Shown piece after piece: positions 55,094 to 63,204 of a stretch of DNA of 64,000 nucleotides. Every line of letters starts with the position of its first letter. Position 1 is the first letter of the stretch. This stretch comes from Lachnospiraceae bacterium (GTDB lineage: Bacteria > Bacillota > Clostridia > Lachnospirales > Lachnospiraceae), in contig SVFC01000011.1 in assembly GCA_015057035.1 (NCBI GenBank), positions 1 through 64,000 of the forward strand, read 5' to 3'. Below the pieces are notes generated by a model. That model was not told where the DNA came from and did no database searches. It saw nothing but the letters and a program-made list of their open reading frames with translations. The position numbers were made by a program, and so were the translations under genes.

Positions 55094-55124
55094 AAAAAAC
55101 ACCTTTGAACAAAGGTGTTTTTTT
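55094..55124. terminator. Bidirectional intrinsic terminator
   Basis: AAACACCTTT (55097-55106) pairs with AAAGGTGTTT (55111-55120), with A-run and T-run flanks, between convergent genes ending at 55069 and 55137. Confidence 0.93.
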
Positions 55125-55136
55125 CTGTCTATCTTT

Positions 55137-55877
55137 CTAAGAAGGTTCGACATTGATTTGATCTTTTTTCTTCTTTTTGTTTACTAAAGCAATAATTGCT
55201 CCCGCAACACCGCCAATTACTGCTCCACCGATAGTTTTTGTGATGATATTATCCCAAAAAGAGTTATGTTTTTCCTCCTTTAAGGTGGTATCAACATCAA
55301 ATCGGATACTATCAACGATTTTTGTCATTTCCTCATATTCCGCATCAGTATACGTTGATGGTTTTTGGAATGTTAAGGTGTAGTTTTCTTTATTTACAAC
55401 TGTATAGAATTCACATAAGTAATAGCCATAATTGGAATCGAAATACTCTAGCTTTGCGAATTTGTACTGGTTTTCATAAACAGAATATGTCTCTGCCCCC
55501 TGCTTTTTCGCAATTGCCTTCGCTAAATCTAAAACTTCTGCATCTTCATAATTGGATAAATTCACAATGCCTTTTTCCAGTGGTTTTTTTCTGACAAATA
55601 ATTCTACAAATCCTCCATCTTCATAAAGCAACAGGGCATCCATATATGCTTCGTTGGTATAAAGAATATCATACATTGAATTATAGGAAATTCCTAACTC
55701 CTTTAATTCCGAATTGTCTTTAATATTATCTCTTGTAAAAACATACCACAAAGAATCATCTACATCGATACTCATATCAGTTCCGCCGAGCGAATAAGTT
55801 TCTGCATATACAGATACTGGTAGAAATACCATAAAAACCGTAGCAATTATTGCTAAAATACATATACTTCGTTTCAT
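55137..55877 (-). CDS. Secreted protein with C-terminal membrane anchor, unknown function
   Basis: A 246-residue protein with a clear signal peptide (MKRSICILAIIATVFMVFLP..., cleavage likely after VYA at ~25). The outer domain (~26-205) has beta/alpha patterns with SIDVDDSLWYVFTRDN and resembles PsbP/DUF-type lipoprotein-like domains only loosely. A Gly-rich helix (TIGGAVIGGVAGAIIALV, ~213-231) and a Lys-rich tail anchor it at the C-terminus. I cannot name a family. RBS GGGGGGA. It follows the MraY-like gene by 26 bp and may be co-transcribed with it. Confidence 0.78.
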   Translation of the reverse strand: MKRSICILAIIATVFMVFLPVSVYAETYSLGGTDMSIDVDDSLWYVFTRDNIKDNSELKELGISYNSMYDILYTNEAYMDALLLYEDGGFVELFVRKKPLEKGIVNLSNYEDAEVLDLAKAIAKKQGAETYSVYENQYKFAKLEYFDSNYGYYLCEFYTVVNKENYTLTFQKPSTYTDAEYEEMTKIVDSIRFDVDTTLKEEKHNSFWDNIITKTIGGAVIGGVAGAIIALVNKKKKKDQINVEPS

Positions 55878-55903
55878 AAGAATCCCCCCATTAGCAACAG
55901 ATT

Positions 55904-56866
55904 TTACATCTGAACCATATAGATTGCAGCCAATGCTACAATTAACTGAATAATAGCAAAACGGAATACCACCTGTGCGTTAGACCATTCCAGTTTTTTT
56001 CTTACGTGATCGTGAAGTGGTGTGGTTGTGTTCTTTAAGATATGTATCTTTAAGAAACGAAGGAGCGCCACCTTAATGAGGCCAAGACCTCCATCCACGA
56101 TTAAAACTGCGCCAAGAAGCAGATACATCAGTGGGCTCTGGGATTTTAGTGCTGCAATCGCAATAAAAATACCCATTGCACGAGAACCTGCGTCTCCCAT
56201 CAAAAGTTTACTTGGTGTGGCGTTGTACCACAGATATCCCAGGAGACATACACAGAATAATAAAATCAGGAAGTTAAAACTGTCATCCACTCCCATAATA
56301 CCATCTAACACGAAGAAGGACATTAATGTAATGATTGTAAGGGTTCCAGAAAGTCCATCAACACCGTCTGTGCAGTTGGTTACATTAATGGATGCCCAAA
56401 CCAGAATTACAGTAAGGATTGCAAATACGATTGGTGGAATGGTAATGGTAATTCCCAAAGATGCAATCACAATGTCACTGGTATTGTAGTGAAGATAAAC
56501 CATTGCAGTTACCACTGCTACTGCCAGATCCAAAAAGCCTTTTAAATATTCACCCCAAGGTTTTTCTGCTGCGTCATCAAAATATCCAGTTAACATTTCA
56601 ACTACAATCAGTATCAGATAAATGCCGATTTCCATGTTGAGTTCAGCAAAAATAAGCGTAGCAGCTACAAACGCAAATACGAAAATAATACCTGCTCCTC
56701 TTGGCTTGCCTGCAGAAAGACTTCCATCATGGGCAAAAGCTCTACCCATATCTCTTGGCAGGAATTTATTGAGTTTTGCAATTGCTACACAGGTTGCAGC
56801 AAAAGCAAACAAGATTCCGAAAAATGCTACTACTGAAAAATCCAGTCCATTTATTAAATTAATCAT
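55904..56866 (-). CDS. MraY-like phospho-sugar transferase (standalone)
   Basis: A 320-residue membrane enzyme of the MraY/WecA superfamily: about ten helices, GKPRGAGI, TGYFDDAAEKPWG (acidic pair), NCTDGVDGLSG, LLMGDAGSRAMG and PLHDHVRKK. MraY transfers phospho-MurNAc-pentapeptide to undecaprenyl phosphate to make lipid I. The normal MraY has PxHHHxE, here PLHDH, so the His motif is altered. It is not in a dcw cluster. It could be the housekeeping enzyme or a paralogue for another polyprenyl-linked polymer. RBS AAGGGAG. Confidence 0.8.
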   Translation of the reverse strand: MINLINGLDFSVVAFFGILFAFAATCVAIAKLNKFLPRDMGRAFAHDGSLSAGKPRGAGIIFVFAFVAATLIFAELNMEIGIYLILIVVEMLTGYFDDAAEKPWGEYLKGFLDLAVAVVTAMVYLHYNTSDIVIASLGITITIPPIVFAILTVILVWASINVTNCTDGVDGLSGTLTIITLMSFFVLDGIMGVDDSFNFLILLFCVCLLGYLWYNATPSKLLMGDAGSRAMGIFIAIAALKSQSPLMYLLLGAVLIVDGGLGLIKVALLRFLKIHILKNTTTPLHDHVRKKLEWSNAQVVFRFAIIQLIVALAAIYMVQM

Positions 56867-57011
56867 GGTTTTCTCCCTTTCACCTATGCTGTCTGATACA
56901 AGAATATAAGTTATACCAAACCCGCATATGTGAATTTCTATCTTAAAAATGTTATTTTTGGAACAATCCTAATATATTATAAATTTCCCCCGAGAAAAAG
57001 TAAAGTTCTAC

Positions 57012-57039
57012 TTGCATTTTATATTTTTTGTGGTATTAT
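57012..57039 (+). promoter_or_regulatory. Candidate promoter of the aldolase-like gene
   Basis: TTGCAT (57012-57017) and TATTAT (57034-57039), 16-bp spacer (17 if read as CTTGCA). Divergent from the MraY-like gene. Confidence 0.55.
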
Positions 57040-57092
57040 GAATATGTTATTTTACTTACACGCTTTAAAGCGAGAAAGTGAGGCTTGAAAAT

Positions 57093-58064
57093 ATGGCACA
57101 ACGCGGAGATTTAATGACCGTACGCGCTGACATTCGTGTCCTGGATGCCACCCTACGAGATGGCGGTCTGGTAAATAATTTTCATTTTACTGATGAATTT
57201 GTAAATGCCCTTTATCGTGCAAACGTAAAAGCAGGCGTTGATTATATGGAATTTGGTTATAAAGCTTCTAAGGAACTGTTTGATGTGAACAAATTTGGCA
57301 AGTGGAAATTCTGCGACGAAGCAGATATCCGTGCTATCGTTGGAGACAACAATTCTGACATGAAGATTGCAGTTATGGCTGATGTGGGAAGATGTGATTA
57401 TAAAAATGACATTTTACCTAAAAAAGACAGCGTTATTGATATGATTCGTGTGGCAACTTACGTACACCAGATGCCTGCTGCTATCGATATGATTGAAGAC
57501 TGCAAAGCCAAAGGCTACGAAGTAGTATGTAACATTATGGCACTTTCCACTGCAAAAGAAGCCGACTTAGACCAAGCGCTTGAGATGGTTGCCAACAGTA
57601 GCGCAGATGGTATCTATATTGTGGACAGTTATGGTTCCCTTTATCCAGAACAGATTCGCGTTATTGCGGATAAATATATGGAACTTGCTGACAAACATGG
57701 AAAATACATTGGCATGCACGCTCACAACAATCAGCAGTTGGCTTTCGCCAACACGATTGAAGCCGTTGCTCGTGGAGTTAGTTACTTAGATGCCACCATG
57801 ATGTCCATTGGACGTGGTGCAGGAAACTGTGCAATGGAACTTCTCATTAGTTTCTTGAAGAATCCAAAGTACAACATTTTCCCTGTACTGAAATTTATCG
57901 AGCAGCATATGATTCCGCTGAAAGAAAGTGGACTTGTCTGGGGCTATGACATCCCATATCTTCTGACAGGACGCTTAAATCAGCACCCATCTTCTGCCAT
58001 TGATTATTTGAAGGAAGACCGCACTGATTATACAGAATTCTATATGGATTTATTGGAGAAATAA
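57093..58064 (+). CDS. HMGL-like DRE-TIM aldolase family protein
   Basis: A ~323-residue TIM-barrel protein. VLDATLRDGGL at the N-terminus supplies the metal-binding Asp, IVDSYGSLYPEQI and HAHNNQQLA supply the metal-binding His residues, and MSIGRGAGNCAMELL closes the barrel. These are marks of the HMG-CoA lyase/homocitrate synthase/4-hydroxy-2-oxovalerate aldolase family (PF00682). It would cleave or form a C-C bond with an oxo-acid. Starts at 57093 (AAAGTGAGG upstream) or 57114 (CGGAGA upstream, closest to the family N-terminus) are both good; an upstream GTG at 57078 is less likely. Standalone gene. Confidence 0.8.
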   Translation: MAQRGDLMTVRADIRVLDATLRDGGLVNNFHFTDEFVNALYRANVKAGVDYMEFGYKASKELFDVNKFGKWKFCDEADIRAIVGDNNSDMKIAVMADVGRCDYKNDILPKKDSVIDMIRVATYVHQMPAAIDMIEDCKAKGYEVVCNIMALSTAKEADLDQALEMVANSSADGIYIVDSYGSLYPEQIRVIADKYMELADKHGKYIGMHAHNNQQLAFANTIEAVARGVSYLDATMMSIGRGAGNCAMELLISFLKNPKYNIFPVLKFIEQHMIPLKESGLVWGYDIPYLLTGRLNQHPSSAIDYLKEDRTDYTEFYMDLLEK

Positions 58065-58091
58065 TTCCTCTTATTATACAAAATTGCATAG

Positions 58092-58153
58092 AAACAGCCA
58101 AAACCGTATCTGTTCCATTACACACTATTCACTCCTCGGTCTTGGCTGTTTTT
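58092..58153 (+). terminator. Terminator of the aldolase-like gene
   Basis: AACAGCCAAAACCG (58092-58105) pairs with CGGTCTTGGCTGTT (58137-58150) across a long loop, followed by T-run. It lies after the stop at 58064. Confidence 0.8.
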
Positions 58154-58162
58154 TATTGCAAC

Positions 58163-58329
58163 TATCTAGCCAAGTGAAATGGATAAAAAGAAGTGCTATG
58201 CAAGCTCGCTTGCAATAGCACTTACTTTTTAGACATGTAATTTGGCGTTTAGCCAAATAGCGAGAACCCTCGCATCGTCAGAGGCGAGGGACTGCGAAGC
58301 AGTCGGTTCGAGCTTCCCTTGGCTAGATA
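58163..58329. repeat. 167-bp multi-hairpin structured element
   Basis: Outer arms TATCTAGCCAAG (58163-58174) and CTTGGCTAGATA (58318-58329) are perfect inverted repeats. Inside, plus strand: a hairpin AAGTGCTATGCAAG.. with its complement TTGCAATAGCACTT; ATTTGGC/GCCAAAT; and GAACC..GGTTC enclosing CCCTCGC..GCGAGGG and GACTGCGAAGCAGTC, a three-way junction. On the minus strand the first hairpin ends with CTTTTTAT, a possible terminator for fliB. The right arm overlaps the fliB stop. It has the look of a dispersed structured repeat or an RNA element. Confidence 0.8.
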
Positions 58330-59501
58330 AACATCAATTCTTCTCTTACATATTCCACATTCTCCTCAGAATGTTCCACCTCTTTCGAGAAAATACGTAC
58401 TGTATCCACTCTGTCTGCTCTTGAAAAAGCTCCACCATTTTCATCAAAACGAAGCATATCCATATCTCGAAGCATCAAAGTAAATACTACTGCAAGTTTG
58501 CCGTAAGACAACACATCCATATTGTAATAGGAATTCATAAAATAGCGGAAAGTGAAGTATACTAGCAGGTTTTCATAATCTCTATCGAGATAAGCATCAC
58601 TTGTAGAAAATGCAAGAAAATAGTCATTATATGTCGATGATGAAAGTTTGTCTTGCAGATTCTTTTTCACAGACTCCCATTCACCATCCAACACTTCCAA
58701 TTCCTTGAAAATATTCATACGTTTTTCATATTGCTCATAGGTTGGCTCAAGCAGCGCAAAATCCATTACTGGAATATCTTCGTTCAATTCTTCCTCTGTA
58801 TAAGCCAGACTCTCTCCCGCATCAACATCTGTGCGATTGATTTTCTCCTGAATCCAGGTCAAATATGACAGATATTCCTTCATACGAAGTTCAATTGGCT
58901 TAGAACGGTCTTGCAATATCGCAATTGCTTCTGTCTGAGTTTGTTCGAGGAAGACTTTTTTCTCTCTATCAGCTCCTGAATATCCCCACTCTCTAACACT
59001 GTAGAAATCACTCGACTCGTTTGGGAAATCCTCTTCATTAACACCTTCATCAAAATATTCGTCTTCAAATTCTACTTCACCTGGAAGTTCCATTTCCACA
59101 AATTCTACTGGCTCTTCTTTTGAGAATAATATTCTTCCCGCTTCTTCACAACTTAAAGACAGGCACTTCTGCTGCACATCTGCATACCACAAAGAAAAAC
59201 GAGGATACTCTGTACACACTTCGCTAAGTAATTCTTCTCCAAGGTGAACACAGATATCACAGAGATTCTCCCCATTCAAAAATGGACAGCGTTTCTTTTT
59301 TCCAAGGCGGAAACTAATATCCCCGTCTTCGTTTTCATACATAGCGGTATGAAGTCTGTCTCCAAACTCTCCTGGTACACTTTCATAATATTCCGCCGTT
59401 TCTTCGTCGATATTGATTTCCCAGCCAATACAACAACTGTCCTTGCACCATCCTGCGGTACATTCAAAATCTCCATAATAATCTGGTACTCGAAGTATCA
59501 T
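58323..59501 (-). CDS. fliB: FliB-like flagellin lysine-N-methylase
   Basis: A 392-residue protein with the Cys-rich N-terminal motifs of FliB: CTAGWCKDSCCIGWEI, CPFLNGENLCDICVHLGE and VCTEYPRF. These cysteines probably bind an iron-sulfur cluster or metal. FliB methylates lysines on flagellin; in commensal clostridia this is often encoded away from other flagellar genes. No flagellar gene is in the window. The C-terminal half is helical and less conserved. The stop lies in the structured repeat at 58163-58329. Confidence 0.82.
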   Translation of the reverse strand: MILRVPDYYGDFECTAGWCKDSCCIGWEINIDEETAEYYESVPGEFGDRLHTAMYENEDGDISFRLGKKKRCPFLNGENLCDICVHLGEELLSEVCTEYPRFSLWYADVQQKCLSLSCEEAGRILFSKEEPVEFVEMELPGEVEFEDEYFDEGVNEEDFPNESSDFYSVREWGYSGADREKKVFLEQTQTEAIAILQDRSKPIELRMKEYLSYLTWIQEKINRTDVDAGESLAYTEEELNEDIPVMDFALLEPTYEQYEKRMNIFKELEVLDGEWESVKKNLQDKLSSSTYNDYFLAFSTSDAYLDRDYENLLVYFTFRYFMNSYYNMDVLSYGKLAVVFTLMLRDMDMLRFDENGGAFSRADRVDTVRIFSKEVEHSEENVEYVREELMFI

Positions 59502-59584
59502 AATGTATTCCTCTTTTCCTTATGTATTTATGCATACTCATATGTATTCTAAGTATAGTCCCAACCAACCGTATACGCAAACAA

Positions 59585-59617
59585 AAAATCCTCCCAATAA
59601 TAAAGTTGGGAGGATCT
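59585..59617 (-). terminator. Intrinsic terminator of nrdG
   Basis: ATCCTCCCAA (59588-59597) pairs with TTGGGAGGAT (59606-59615), with a T-run on the minus strand. It follows the stop at 59636. Confidence 0.92.
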
Positions 59618-59635
59618 CAGAACAATAAGCAATAA

Positions 59636-60157
59636 CTATTCTAACGCTAATACAATTTCTTTATTATACAAAGTTGCCTTCATATCAATGACACGCTGAT
59701 TTCTGCTTCCTCGGAATTTCAGCATCAAATCCTTTTCTTCTGCGATAAAAGGACCATCCACCAACACATCTATCATCGACAGCAATTCATCCGTCACTTC
59801 ACAGTGTTTTTTTCCACCCGCAATCAAATCCTGATCATAAACATATCCCGTAAACGCCCAAATATCCTTGGTTGGATATAATTCCTTCACCTTGCGCACG
59901 AATCTAACCAGTTCCATCTGATTCTCCGGCTCAAATGGTTCTCCCCCAAGCAAAGTCAATCCTTGCACATAAGCAGGCTTCAAGGATTCCAATATTTCAT
60001 TTTCAATTTTCTCATCAAAGATTTCGCCATAATTAAAATCCCACGTATGTGGCTGGAAACAATCCTTACAATGATTACGGCAGCCTGACACAAACAGGAC
60101 TGTACGGCAGCCCGTGCCATTGGCGATATCACAATATTTGATTCCTGCGTAGTTCAT
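59636..60157 (-). CDS. nrdG: Anaerobic ribonucleotide reductase activating protein (radical SAM)
   Basis: The ATG at 60157 (MNYAGIKYCDIANG) with AAGGAAA upstream is chosen over an in-frame ATG at 60193; it gives 173 residues, typical for NrdG. The 4Fe-4S motif CxxxCxxC is GCRNHCKDCF, followed by GGEPFEPEN. It uses SAM to install the glycyl radical in NrdD. It lies 115 bp after nrdD, with a strong hairpin in the gap, and ends at its own terminator. Confidence 0.95.
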   Translation of the reverse strand: MNYAGIKYCDIANGTGCRTVLFVSGCRNHCKDCFQPHTWDFNYGEIFDEKIENEILESLKPAYVQGLTLLGGEPFEPENQMELVRFVRKVKELYPTKDIWAFTGYVYDQDLIAGGKKHCEVTDELLSMIDVLVDGPFIAEEKDLMLKFRGSRNQRVIDMKATLYNKEIVLALE

Positions 60158-60218
60158 ATCATTTTCCTTATTCCTCTGACTCAAGAGTGCCATAATAATT
60201 TTTGATTATTGAGATTAA

Positions 60219-60252
60219 GAAACGGACCTTATTATATAATAAGACCCGTTTC
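60219..60252 (-). other. Stable intercistronic hairpin between nrdD and nrdG
   Basis: GAAACGG(G/A)CCTTATTA pairs with TAATAAGACCCGTTTC (60219-60252), a ~16-bp near-perfect stem with a tiny loop. A T-tail is poor on the minus strand (TTAATC), so partial termination or message stabilisation is more likely than full termination. It would keep the activase level below that of nrdD. Confidence 0.6.
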
Positions 60253-60272
60253 GTAAAATTTCAAATCAAAAA

Positions 60273-62459
60273 TTACAAATGCAGCACTCTCTCTTTAATC
60301 TCCTGAGTTCTGCCCTGGTTCCAGAACTGAGTTCCAATGTATCCACAGGTACGACGAGCAACACTCATCTTATCCTGATTGCGGTTACCGCAGTTAGGAC
60401 ATTCCCAGATGAGTTTTCCAGAGCCCTCTTCATTTACAATCTGGATTTCTCCGTCGAAGCCACATTCTTGACAGTAGTCGCTCTTAGTATTGAGTTCTGC
60501 GTACATAATGTTGTCATAGATGTACTGCATTACGGACAGAACTGCTTCGATATTGTTCTGCATATTTGGAACTTCCACATAGCTGATAGCACCACCTGGA
60601 GACAATTCCTGGAACTGCGCTTCGAATTTCAGTTTATCGAAAGCATTCATCTCTTCGGTTACATGAACATGGTAGCTATTGGTGATATAGTTACGATCTG
60701 TAACACCTTCAATGACGCCAAAACGCTTCTGCAAGCATTTTGCAAACTTATATGTAGTTGACTCCAGCGGTGTTCCGTAGAGACTGAAGTCCATATTGTT
60801 CTCTGCCTTCCACTTCTTGCAAGCAGCATTTAGTTTTCTCATAATCTCAAGGGCAAATGGAGTACCTACTTCTGGTTCCGTATGAGATACGCCCTTCATA
60901 TAACGTACACACTCGCAGAGACCTGCGTAACCAAGGGAAATGGTAGAATATCCACCAAACAACAACTTGTCTAAAGTCTCACCCTTTTTCAAACGTGCAA
61001 GAGCACCGTTCTGCCACAGAATTGGAGCTACGTCAGATGGTGTGCCAAGAAGACGTTTGTGTCTGCACATCAATGCTCTATAGCAAAGGTCTAAACGTTC
61101 GTCCATAATCTTCCAGAACTTGTCCACGTCTTTGCCAGAAGAACAAGCCACATCTACAAGATTTAAGGTAACTACGCCCTGGTTGAAACGTCCATAGTAT
61201 TTTGGCTCGTTGGTCTTAGGATCTACGTATGGTGTCAGGAAGCTTCTGCAACCCATACAGGTATAGCAGTGTCCTTCGCCATTTTTATCTACTTTTAGTT
61301 CTAACATCTTCTTTTCTGAGATGTAGTCTGGAACCATACGCTTTGCGGTACACTGCGCTGCAAGCTTGGTTAATTCCCAATATTTAGAACCTTCAGTGAT
61401 GTTATCTTCTTCCAAAACATAGATAAGTTTTGGGAAAGCAGGGGTAATAAATACTCCCTTCTCATTCTTAACACCTTTGATTCTCTGATGAAGCATCTCT
61501 TCAATGATTGCTGCAAGGTCTGCCTTGGTCTGCTCATCCTTTGCTTCGCCTAAATACATAAAAACAGTAATAAATGGAGCCTGTCCATTGGTGGTCATAA
61601 GCGTAATTACCTGGTACTGAATCATCTGTACACCACGGTTGATTTCTTCTTTGACGCGGCTTTCTGCAATGCTGTTAACCATTTCGTCTGTATATGCAAC
61701 GCCTGCATTTTCCAGTTCGATTCGAACCTGCTTGCGGAATTTCTCACGGCTAACCTGTACGAATGGCGCAAGATGCGTAAGAGAAATACTCTGTCCGCCG
61801 TACTGGTTGCTGGCAATCTGAGCAATCGCCTGGGTTGCAATGTTACAAGCAGTGGAAAAACTCTTAGGTGTTTCAATCATAGTTTCACTGATAACAGTTC
61901 CATTCTGAAGCATATCTTCTAAGTTTACCAGACAGCAGTTATGCATATGCTGCGCAAAATAGTCTGCATCGTGAAAATGAATAATACCACTCTCATGTGC
62001 CTCTACAATATCTGCTGGTAAAAGGAAACGCTTGGTGATATCTTTACTAACTTCACCCGCCATATAGTCACGTTGCACGCTGTTTACAGTAGGGTTTTTG
62101 TTAGAATTCTCCTGTTTTACTTCTTCGTTGTTGCACTCAATCAGACTAAGAATCTGTTCGTCTGTTGAGTTGGATTTACGAACAAGAGCTCTCTTATAAC
62201 GATATGTAATGTAGTTACGCGCCACATTAAAAGCACGATGATTCATCAGCTGGTTTTCCACCATATCCTGAATCTCTTCCACACTTGGAGAACGTTTCAT
62301 ATTCTCACAAGCATTCTGAACATTCTCTGCAATCTGGATAATGGTCTTGTTTGGGAGTTTCTCATAATCCAATACGGATTCGTTAGCCTTAATAATTGCG
62401 CCAATAATCTTATCAACATCAAATACAACTTCACTACCACTTCTCTTGATAATCTTCAT
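60273..62459 (-). CDS. nrdD: Anaerobic (class III) ribonucleoside-triphosphate reductase
   Basis: A 728-residue enzyme: N-terminal ATP-cone (~3-90, IKRSGSEVVFDVDKI) for allosteric control, ten-stranded barrel with radical-site cysteines (CYTCMGCRSFL), C-terminal zinc site (CQECG..CPNCG) and glycyl radical G706 in RRTCGYIG. It reduces NTPs to dNTPs anaerobically using formate. It is the first gene of nrdD-nrdG and has a canonical promoter with an NrdR-like box. Confidence 0.96.
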   Translation of the reverse strand: MKIIKRSGSEVVFDVDKIIGAIIKANESVLDYEKLPNKTIIQIAENVQNACENMKRSPSVEEIQDMVENQLMNHRAFNVARNYITYRYKRALVRKSNSTDEQILSLIECNNEEVKQENSNKNPTVNSVQRDYMAGEVSKDITKRFLLPADIVEAHESGIIHFHDADYFAQHMHNCCLVNLEDMLQNGTVISETMIETPKSFSTACNIATQAIAQIASNQYGGQSISLTHLAPFVQVSREKFRKQVRIELENAGVAYTDEMVNSIAESRVKEEINRGVQMIQYQVITLMTTNGQAPFITVFMYLGEAKDEQTKADLAAIIEEMLHQRIKGVKNEKGVFITPAFPKLIYVLEEDNITEGSKYWELTKLAAQCTAKRMVPDYISEKKMLELKVDKNGEGHCYTCMGCRSFLTPYVDPKTNEPKYYGRFNQGVVTLNLVDVACSSGKDVDKFWKIMDERLDLCYRALMCRHKRLLGTPSDVAPILWQNGALARLKKGETLDKLLFGGYSTISLGYAGLCECVRYMKGVSHTEPEVGTPFALEIMRKLNAACKKWKAENNMDFSLYGTPLESTTYKFAKCLQKRFGVIEGVTDRNYITNSYHVHVTEEMNAFDKLKFEAQFQELSPGGAISYVEVPNMQNNIEAVLSVMQYIYDNIMYAELNTKSDYCQECGFDGEIQIVNEEGSGKLIWECPNCGNRNQDKMSVARRTCGYIGTQFWNQGRTQEIKERVLHL

Positions 62460-62586
62460 ACTAGAACCCTTTCTTCTACCATATAACCTGAACTAAATAA
62501 AATGTCGTAAACTCAATATCTTAGTAAATTTCAAAGCAAAAATAAAATTCAACAAATTTACGCATTATAAATTTAATACTAGGACA

Positions 62587-62614
62587 ATTATACTAGATGT
62601 AGTGGTTTTGTCAA
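62587..62614 (-). promoter_or_regulatory. nrdD promoter with an NrdR-like box
   Basis: Minus-strand TTGACA (62614-62609) and TATAAT (62592-62587) with 16 bp between. The spacer region contains CCACTACATCTAGTAT (62605-62590), which matches the NrdR consensus ACACTATATATAGTGT at 12 of 16 positions. A second box at the usual ~31-bp distance is not convincing. Confidence 0.65.
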
Positions 62615-62657
62615 TGAACAAAAACTAGCCTTTGTGGTTTGAACCAATGTTCAGACA

Positions 62658-62692
62658 TCAAAAAACGCTGAAAACTCGGGGCTTTCAGCGTT
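62658..62692 (-). terminator. Intrinsic terminator of the marR gene
   Basis: AACGCTGAAA (62664-62673) pairs with TTTCAGCGTT (62683-62692), with a T-run on the minus strand. It lies after the stop at 62740 and upstream of nrdD. Confidence 0.9.
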
Positions 62693-62739
62693 CCTTTGTA
62701 CAATATTGATAAAAATATAAGTCAAATTTTGTCGAAGTT

Positions 62740-63204
62740 TTATTTGGTGTTTTTTTCCACCATTTTTACTATATTTTGTGTCATACGATCCAGATATGCA
62801 CGGAATCTTTCCAGCTCTTCTTCCGAAAAATCCTCTCGCATTCCTTGTTCCAAACGCATCACATTATCCCTGGCTTTTGTATCCAGTTCCCAGCCTTTCT
62901 CTGTAAGTTCGACTCTTTTCAGACGGGCATCATGAGGCATTGGCACACGGGTAATCAAACCGTCTTTCTCCATAACCTTCAGAATATTGGTAGCCGTAGC
63001 CCCGGAAATAGAAAAAGCTTCTTCCAAATCCTTTTGGAATACATCCTGCCCCTTATGCTCATGAAGATAACGCATGGTTGCACACTGCATACGAGTCGGC
63101 TCTATCCCTTCATTTTCCCAACAGGTATTAAAATACTTGTCAATGGCAATATGCGCCAGTCGTACTTTATGCCCAATGTTTTTTTGAAAATCTGGCTTAT
63201 CCAT
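62740..63204 (-). CDS. MarR-family transcriptional regulator
   Basis: The ATG at 63204 (MDKPDFQKNIG) is preferred; it overlaps the ABC gene stop by 8 bp and has AGGTGG upstream. The 154-residue protein has a winged helix with QCATMRYLHEHKG, FSISGATATNILKVMEKDGLI and a wing with DARLKRVELTEKG, the MarR pattern. It probably represses the ABC exporter with which it is translated; ligand unknown. The track's longer ORF to 63375 is the coupled region of the ABC frame and is not taken. Confidence 0.92.
   Translation of the reverse strand: MDKPDFQKNIGHKVRLAHIAIDKYFNTCWENEGIEPTRMQCATMRYLHEHKGQDVFQKDLEEAFSISGATATNILKVMEKDGLITRVPMPHDARLKRVELTEKGWELDTKARDNVMRLEQGMREDFSEEELERFRAYLDRMTQNIVKMVEKNTK

Noticed and set aside
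58280-58318. tRNA-like T-arm (GGTTCGAGC) in the structured element
   Set aside because: The flanking bases do not pair as a T-stem and no acceptor or anticodon arm can be drawn; it is part of the three-way junction.
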